The notes beneath the pieces were generated by a model, which was given only the letters and a program-made list of their open reading frames with translations, searched no databases and was not told where the DNA came from. The position numbers and the translations under genes are program-made. Positions 1 through 4,128 of a stretch of 8,323 nucleotides of DNA are shown here, in pieces. Every line of letters begins with the position of its first letter. Position 1 is the first letter of the stretch. This DNA is from RYN-431 sp036388295 (lineage in GTDB: Bacteria; Planctomycetota; Phycisphaerae; Tepidisphaerales; Tepidisphaeraceae): positions 1 through 8,323 of the forward strand of contig DASVSC010000069.1 in assembly GCA_036388295.1 (NCBI GenBank), written 5' to 3'.

Positions 1-226
1 GGATGATGGTGAACTCCGGCAGATCTTCTGGCTTCACCTGCTCGTCGAACTTGCGGAAATCCTCGTTTGCGGTGCCGGCCATGCTGACAAAGTGGGTCGC
101 GCCGCCGATCGCCGCGACAAACCCGCCGTGCGCAAGCAGGCCGCCGGCAAGGCGGTTGTAGACGGCGGTGAAGGGGTCCGGCAGCCACGACGGCGGGAGG
201 GCTAGATCAGTTGTTGGCGCAGGCAT
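1..226 (-). CDS. Partial phage structural protein, possibly tail terminator-like (C-terminus outside window)
   Basis: Only the first 75 codons are inside the window; the frame is open to base 1. The ATG at 226-224 is the first start in this frame and overlaps the end of the preceding gene by 20 bases, which suggests translational coupling; no strong Shine-Dalgarno is seen. The protein begins MPAPTTDLALPPSWL and continues with an amphipathic stretch (residues about 12-40, containing VYNRLAGGLLAHGGFVAAIGG) and then a charged segment that ends in LPEFTII. A helix, a Gly-rich turn, and a 'P-x-hydrophobic' strand is the usual start of small tail terminator/head-tail joining proteins (compare Mu gp37-like proteins), and the place just after a gpG/gpS-like gene fits. 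This is inference from fold pattern and position only; I do not recognise a family with certainty. The open frame and overlap make it very likely a real gene. Confidence 0.7.
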   Translation of the reverse strand, partial: MPAPTTDLALPPSWLPDPFTAVYNRLAGGLLAHGGFVAAIGGATHFVSMAGTANEDFRKFDEQVKPEDLPEFTII

Positions 227-704
227 TCAGTATCGCTTTCTGTAGTCCCGCCGAGACTTCGGCGGTGCAGCGTTCGAGGACTTCCCGGGTGGGGGCAACC
301 AGAATCGGACGAGCCGGTAATCGGCCGCCGCCGACCTGGTGGAAGTGGGCCACCGGGTCGCGTGTGCCGTAGCGCACGCGGTCGGTCATCACTTCGTAGA
401 TGCTGTTGGTGCCTCCGGGCGTGAGCGACGCGAACAGCTTGCCGCTCAGGTACAGGATGCGCTCGGGGAACAGCGTGTGCCGCCGCTTCTTGAGCACCGT
501 AGAGCGTGCAAGTGCCGGCCAGGTACCGTCGCCACCCGACGCGAGATTGAAGCGCCGCTGGGTGGCGTCGGCGTAAACCTGCATGGCTTCTTCGGCACCG
601 GCCCGCAGTGGCCCGCCGGCCAGTGGCGCGGTCATGGTCTGACCGATCGCGGTGGCCATGCGGTCGAAGCGGGACGTGTCGGCGCTGATGGCGGAGGTTA
701 GCAC
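207..704 (-). CDS. Phage virion morphogenesis / tail completion protein (Mu gpG / P2 gpS-like)
   Basis: A 165-residue protein with the layout of the phage virion morphogenesis family (tail completion, PF05069 type), whose members act at tail completion or head-tail joining. Seen in the sequence: an N-terminal helix region (residues 13-50), a conserved-looking 'W-P-x-L-x-x-S-T' segment at 62-69 followed by KKRR, then ILYLSGKLFASL at 83-94, and near the end YGTRDPVAHFHQVGG (112-126) running into LPARPIL (129-135), which is the hallmark 'YA..hQ.G...PaRPfl' block. Length is typical. The start is GTG at 704-702, with a weak GAGG about 4 bases upstream; the frame stays open further upstream, so a slightly earlier non-ATG start, or the ATG at residue 16, is possible. 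It follows the capsid gene by 70 bases, and that gap holds a hairpin. In Mu the G gene lies before the protease, so this position differs. Confidence 0.82.
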   Translation of the reverse strand: MLTSAISADTSRFDRMATAIGQTMTAPLAGGPLRAGAEEAMQVYADATQRRFNLASGGDGTWPALARSTVLKKRRHTLFPERILYLSGKLFASLTPGGTNSIYEVMTDRVRYGTRDPVAHFHQVGGGRLPARPILVAPTREVLERCTAEVSAGLQKAILNACANN

Positions 705-718
705 GCGCCTCGGAAAGA

Positions 719-747
719 CCCCGTCGGCCTTTGCCGGGCTGACGGGG
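719..747 (-). terminator. Hairpin after the capsid gene, weak terminator or attenuator
   Basis: Perfect 7-base inverted repeat: CCCCGTC at 719-725 and GACGGGG at 741-747. Inside it GGC (726-728) and GCC (733-735) can add an inner 3-pair helix with a bulge. Read on the minus strand, the 3' arm is followed at once by TCTTTCC, a poor U-tract, so full termination is doubtful; partial termination or transcript-end protection after a highly expressed capsid gene is plausible. It lies between the capsid stop (775) and the next GTG start (704). Confidence 0.45.
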
Positions 748-774
748 GTGATTCTCAGTAAAAAGGAAGGACGC

Positions 775-1905
775 TTAGGCGCAGGTGCCGGCCGCGTACA
801 CGCCGACTACCTTGATCACCGGCAGGAAGGAATCGCCCATGTGGACGTTGAGCGCCACCGGGTTGCTCGTCATTTCGGCGAACGAATACTGGCCGTTCAC
901 CACGTCGAGCAGGTTGAGCATGTCGTCCATGCTTGACTGCGGGCCGGCGATGCCCTTGGGCACGAGGTTGCCGCCTTCGAACAGCTCGTACCAGTTGCCC
1001 TCGATCGTCGGCATGATGCCGATGAAGTTCGGGCCGAACCACGTGTTCGTGGTGTCGTCGGCCGCCGGCGTCGCGCCGGCTACGGCCATGTACATCTCGT
1101 GCACGGGGGTCCAGTTGAAGCCGAGCGTCCCGTTCGGGATCTCGTTCTTGGCCACCAGCGACGCGCGAATCTCCGGGTACCGGGCGAAGTATTCCTTGTG
1201 AACGGTGTTCTTCGCCAGGTAGTCCGGCATGTTCACGCCGTAGATGATGGTGTCGGCTGTGTAGTTGTTCAGCCGACGCAGGCTGTCACGGTAGCCACGC
1301 AGAGCGCCGGCGATGTTGGTAGACGCGTTGCTAAAGTCGCCGAGCGAATATTTGCCTGCGTCACCGCCGGTGGCGGCACCGGGGATCAGCATCTGTGCGG
1401 TGGCGATGCCAGGGCCGACGGTTTCGACCGCGCCGGTGCTGTTGGGCAGCAAGTTGCCGTTGGTATCAATGTAGATCGCGCCGTTGGCGAACACCGACGC
1501 GACTGCGTTGACGCGGCTGGTGTCGAAGAACTCGCGGAAGTTCGCCATGTCGTTGATGAACTTGATCTGCGCGTTCTGGTTGACGATCGGATTGTCGCTC
1601 TTGAGCGCGTCCTGCATGTCCGGGTCGATCGTCATCGTCTCTTTAAAGTTGAGCGCGGTGGCGTAGCGACGGGTCGCACCGGGCAGTTCGCGGGCGCGGC
1701 TGGGCGAGCTGCGGGCGACGACGCGGGCGCCCTGGCGGGTGCCCTTGTATTCCAGCCACTCGACCTTATCGGTGCGGGGCTTGGTGGCCGACGGCGTGAG
1801 CAGCTGGCCGGGGAGGGTGAAAGGCACGCCGCGTTTGACGGCGTCCGACTTCATCAGCGGGGTCAGCTTCGAGCCGGCGAGAAAATCCATGAGGGACTGG
1901 GGCAT
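775..1905 (-). CDS. Major capsid protein, phage E (P_cap_E) family
   Basis: A 376-residue protein that should form the icosahedral head shell, with an HK97-like fold inferred from family membership. Family signs: the N-terminal 'WLEYKGTRQGARVVARSS' strand pair (residues 50-67), the GATRRYATALNFKETMTID segment (76-94), a helix with ALRGYRDSLRRLNN (201-214) followed by IIYGVNMPDYLAKN (220-233), which corresponds to the 'G..p..li.g...w..L..n' block, and the C-terminal NPVALNVHMGDSFLPVIK (348-365), which matches the 'dP.a....  ..s.LPv' ending of phage E capsid proteins. A Tyr/Trp-rich stretch with TIEGNWYELFEGGNL (300-314) precedes it. Length is normal for the family (about 330-380). The ATG has GGAG 9 bases upstream (1915-1918). 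Its neighbours, scaffold and decoration genes upstream and a tail completion gene downstream, support the call. No truncation or frameshift is visible. Confidence 0.88.
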   Translation of the reverse strand: MPQSLMDFLAGSKLTPLMKSDAVKRGVPFTLPGQLLTPSATKPRTDKVEWLEYKGTRQGARVVARSSPSRARELPGATRRYATALNFKETMTIDPDMQDALKSDNPIVNQNAQIKFINDMANFREFFDTSRVNAVASVFANGAIYIDTNGNLLPNSTGAVETVGPGIATAQMLIPGAATGGDAGKYSLGDFSNASTNIAGALRGYRDSLRRLNNYTADTIIYGVNMPDYLAKNTVHKEYFARYPEIRASLVAKNEIPNGTLGFNWTPVHEMYMAVAGATPAADDTTNTWFGPNFIGIMPTIEGNWYELFEGGNLVPKGIAGPQSSMDDMLNLLDVVNGQYSFAEMTSNPVALNVHMGDSFLPVIKVVGVYAAGTCA

Positions 1906-2014
1906 TGCGTGGTACTCCGGGAATGCCGGCGTGGAAGGACCGGCGGTTGGTGTTGACGGGGAAAGGAACGGGTGTCGGGACCGGTGGGCGAGTCCGGAAG
2001 AGGTGCCCGTGGGG

Positions 2015-2048
2015 GCCGGCGGCGACCGTCATCGGGTGCGCCGCCGGC
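2015..2048 (-). promoter_or_regulatory. Strong intergenic hairpin upstream of the capsid gene
   Basis: Perfect 10-base inverted repeat: GCCGGCGGCG at 2015-2024 and CGCCGCCGGC at 2039-2048, with a 14-base loop in which ACC/GGT can add three further pairs next to a single bulged base. It lies 29 bases after the decoration gene stop (2078) and about 110 bases before the capsid start (1905). No U-tract follows on either strand, so a simple Rho-independent terminator is unlikely; mRNA processing or stabilisation at the head of the capsid message is the better guess. The rest of the 172-base gap (1906-2077) holds only the capsid ribosome binding site; I see no convincing sigma70-type promoter. Confidence 0.5.
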
Positions 2049-2077
2049 TGGTGATCTGGTGCGGAGGTCAGTGCCGA

Positions 2078-2779
2078 TTAACGATCGTCGGAGAAGGTGA
2101 ACATGCCGCTGGCGGCCTTGAGTTGGCCCTTCACGTACGCCTTGAGTGACGCGTCGGCCGGGTAGTTCACGACGCGGGTGACGTCGATATCGCCCTTGCG
2201 CGGGTGGAGCCGTAGCGGCTGGTCGATACGGACACTCGTGCCTTCTTCGAGCACGCTTACCCCGTAGGGGAACGAGAACGGCACAATCACCGTTTCCGAG
2301 CCGTCGGCGGGGGTGATCAGCGAGCCGATGACGTACGCCGGCAGCGTCGCGGACGTGATCGTAATGCTCGTGCCGGCCGCGGCGGTCGCCGTGATGGTGG
2401 TGGTGGCGACGGTGCCGGCCGCGGTGGGCGGGCCGACGACCTTGAGCGACACGTTGCCGCCGGTGACGCTGATCAGCCGTGCGACTTCGGTAGCGACGGC
2501 GGCCGGCACGGTGATGCCCGTGACGGTGCCGGCGACGACCGCCGCGGCCGTCAGGCCGATGATGCTGTTACGCAGCTTGCCGCTGGCGGTGATTTTGCCG
2601 AGCAGCAGGCCCGCCTGCAGCAGGTTGACCGGCGAGCTGGTGGTATCGCTGGTCAGGTTGCCGTCGATGAACGCGTTGGTGGACGCGTATTCGACCTGGG
2701 ACGGGTTCGTGAACAGCTGGCGCTGAACAAACGAGTTGCCGGCATACACGCCGGGGGTGCCACGGAATGCGGTGGACAT
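2078..2779 (-). CDS. Head decoration-like protein
   Basis: A 233-residue protein just before the capsid gene. The core sign is SPVNLLQAGLLLGKITASG (residues 49-67) followed by KLRNSIIG, which matches the 'L..G.vLGkiT.sGk' motif of phage head decoration proteins (lambda gpD-like, PF02924 type), small proteins that bind the expanded shell and stabilise it. Ahead of it is NPSQVEYASTNAFIDGNLTS (25-44). Residues 77-150 are rich in Ala, Thr, Val and Gly, with no Cys or Trp, and look like an inserted beta domain; the end (168-204) returns to ordinary beta-strand sequence with PFSFPYGVSVLEEG and RIDQPLRLHPRKGDIDV. It is longer than lambda gpD (about 110), consistent with the larger decoration/head-fibre type proteins of other phages. 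The ATG has a strong AGGAGCT (2786-2792) 7 bases upstream. Function is inferred from motif and place, with moderate certainty. Confidence 0.72.
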   Translation of the reverse strand: MSTAFRGTPGVYAGNSFVQRQLFTNPSQVEYASTNAFIDGNLTSDTTSSPVNLLQAGLLLGKITASGKLRNSIIGLTAAAVVAGTVTGITVPAAVATEVARLISVTGGNVSLKVVGPPTAAGTVATTTITATAAAGTSITITSATLPAYVIGSLITPADGSETVIVPFSFPYGVSVLEEGTSVRIDQPLRLHPRKGDIDVTRVVNYPADASLKAYVKGQLKAASGMFTFSDDR

Positions 2780-2827
2780 GGGAGTAGCTCCTGGAAGGGT
2801 TGAGGTTCGGGGAAGGGGAATCGACGG

Positions 2828-2844
2828 AAGCGCGGCGAGCGCTT
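2828..2844 (-). promoter_or_regulatory. Short intergenic hairpin after the scaffold gene
   Basis: Inverted repeat AAGCGC (2828-2833) / GCGCTT (2839-2844) with a 5-base loop, 22 bases downstream of the scaffold stop (2867). No U-tract follows on the minus strand. It belongs to a series of similar structures in neighbouring gaps. On its own a 6-pair stem in GC-rich DNA could be chance. Confidence 0.3.
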
Positions 2845-2866
2845 TGGTAGGCGAATGGCGCGGGGA

Positions 2867-3466
2867 CTACTTCGCCGCGAGCCGCTTGGCGGTTTCGAGC
2901 AGCGGATTGACGGTTTTGGCCACTTCGTCAGCGTCTTCGTCGTTACGCGACAGCAGCGTGCCGACGGTCTGGGTGGGCGTGATTTGCGTGCCGTCCGCAC
3001 GCAGGCCCTTTGCCGGACGTTTGGCGAGCAGGTCGAGCACGAGCGTCGGGACGGCGGGGGCCTCGGCGGTGCCGCCGGCCGACAGGGCGATCATCTGGCC
3101 GCCGGCGAGCTTCGCCTTGACTTCGGCGCGGTAGGCGTCGGGCCACTGCTGCTTGTCGGCAATGCCGTCGATCTTGAGCGTGAGGTTTTCGCCGATCAGG
3201 GCTTTCTCGGTAGCGGACAGTTCGACGACGGGTTCGACGGCGGGGGTGGCCGACAGCGTGGTCACTTTCGTTTCCAGCTCCGCCTTCGTGGTCGAGAGGG
3301 TCGTAATCTCTTCCTGCAGCTGGGCGTTGGTCGTCGACAGTTCGAGGTTCAGTTCGATCACCTCCTGCGCGGCTTGGAGACTCGCGCTCAGGAGTTGTTC
3401 GTCGTTGAGGTCTTTGGCCAGGTCGCCGAGCAGGGCCTGGGCGGCGTCACGCTGTGGGTCGGTCAT
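2867..3466 (-). CDS. Probable scaffold protein (coiled coil)
   Basis: A 199-residue acidic, Leu/Thr/Glu-rich protein between the protease-containing gene and the decoration/capsid genes, which is where scaffolds usually lie. The N-terminal half (residues about 10-90) is predicted by eye to be helical coiled coil, with two near-identical 14-residue units at 43-56 and 57-70 (both starting LSTT) and a degenerate third at 71-82. The second half has short helices (WPDAYRAEVKAKLAGGQ at 108-124) and a C-terminal basic end, ETAKRLAAK, a feature often seen where scaffolds bind the capsid protein. In Mu the scaffold is the C-terminal part of the protease gene I; here it would be a separate gene. The ATG has AAGGA (3475-3479) 8 bases upstream. 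No enzymatic motif is seen. A different small head protein remains possible. Confidence 0.68.
   Translation of the reverse strand: MTDPQRDAAQALLGDLAKDLNDEQLLSASLQAAQEVIELNLELSTTNAQLQEEITTLSTTKAELETKVTTLSATPAVEPVVELSATEKALIGENLTLKIDGIADKQQWPDAYRAEVKAKLAGGQMIALSAGGTAEAPAVPTLVLDLLAKRPAKGLRADGTQITPTQTVGTLLSRNDEDADEVAKTVNPLLETAKRLAAK
3221..3340 (-). repeat. Imperfect 14-residue tandem repeat inside the scaffold coiled coil
   Basis: Residues 43-56 (LSTTNAQLQEEITT), 57-70 (LSTTKAELETKVTT) and the shorter 71-82 (LSATPAVEPVVE) line up, and an ELSATE follows at 82-87. Fourteen residues is two heptads, so the repeat keeps the leucines on one helix face. Codons differ between units, so the duplication is old or the protein sequence is under selection. 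Confidence 0.65.
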
Positions 3467-3486
3467 TGTGGGATTCCTTGAGGGTG

Positions 3487-3524
3487 GCGGCCGGCGTGAG
3501 GTAGAGCCCTCCGCCGCCGGCCGC
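3487..3524 (-). promoter_or_regulatory. Strong intergenic hairpin between protease and scaffold genes
   Basis: Perfect 10-base inverted repeat: GCGGCCGGCG (3487-3496) and CGCCGGCCGC (3515-3524) with an 18-base loop. It sits 67 bases after the protease stop (3592) and only about 20 bases before the scaffold start (3466), just upstream of that gene's Shine-Dalgarno (3475-3479). No U-tract follows. Likely roles are mRNA end protection, cleavage, or control of access to the scaffold ribosome binding site; none is proven. Confidence 0.5.
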
Positions 3525-3591
3525 TGCCGGTGGGAAGGCGGAAGATCGATTGACGGTCTATTGGCAGTGAGTGGGCGGGTCTGATTCGCTG

Positions 3592-4128
3592 CTAGTTCGC
3601 CAGGAAGCCCTGTTGGCCGTGGATCACCGGGCAGGGCGTCACCGCGACATGGTGAATGGCGTCGCCGAGTGCGTTCCCGCGGCTGTCTTTGAGGTTCGGG
3701 CTGATGCCGACGGACAGATAGTTCCGCTGCCCGACAGTCAGTGCGTCGTCGCCTTTGAAGCCCAGCAGCAGGTCGAGGCGGTCGCCGCTGCGGCGGGCGT
3801 CAAAGATTTCGCCGACCGTGGCGCGGGAGTCTTTGTAGTTGTGGTCGAGGCAGACCGGCAGGTTCATCCCGCGACTGCGGCACAGCTTCACCTTGCCGAC
3901 CCACGTATCGATTCGTTTGGGGGTGATGTCCACCGGCTGCCCGGTCGCGGGGTGCTTCCAGTTGCCGACGTAACCCGCGTCGCACCAACGATAGTGCATG
4001 GGCAGCCCGCTGATCTTGTCCGGCAGACCCTGGGCCAGCGTGACAGCCGGTCGCTCGTTGCACACGGCCGACAGCACCAACAACTCGCCGTCCGAACTGG
4101 CGGACAGCAACACGGCGGGCTCTGTAAC
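3592..4128 (-). other. Prohead protease-like domain (residues ~945-1122)
   Basis: Domain boundary estimated by eye. It starts after the LSRQVTEPAVLLSASS segment and includes a Trp/Pro-rich lead with GYVGNWKHPATGQPV (996-1010), His1040 (codon at 3843-3841) and Ser1083 (codon at 3714-3712). The third catalytic residue cannot be assigned with confidence. The family could be the Mu gpI type or the HK97-like S78 type; the 'SVGI' serine motif and the 'AVTPCP' ending fit either. Confidence 0.65.

Noticed and set aside
1099..1956. Long plus-strand open frame opposite the capsid gene (285 codons)
   Set aside because: Arg/Gly/Val/Asp-rich translation without any recognisable motif, antisense to a well-supported capsid gene; typical of the antisense frame in DNA with high GC at third codon positions. 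The same holds for plus-strand frames at 3571-4305, 3998-4732, 4666-5232, 5431-6129, 6595-7353 and 7149-8144.
2370..2424. Direct repeat GTGCCGGCCGCGG, two copies 42 bases apart
   Set aside because: It lies in the Ala/Thr/Gly-rich coding part of the decoration gene and is explained by biased amino acid and codon use.
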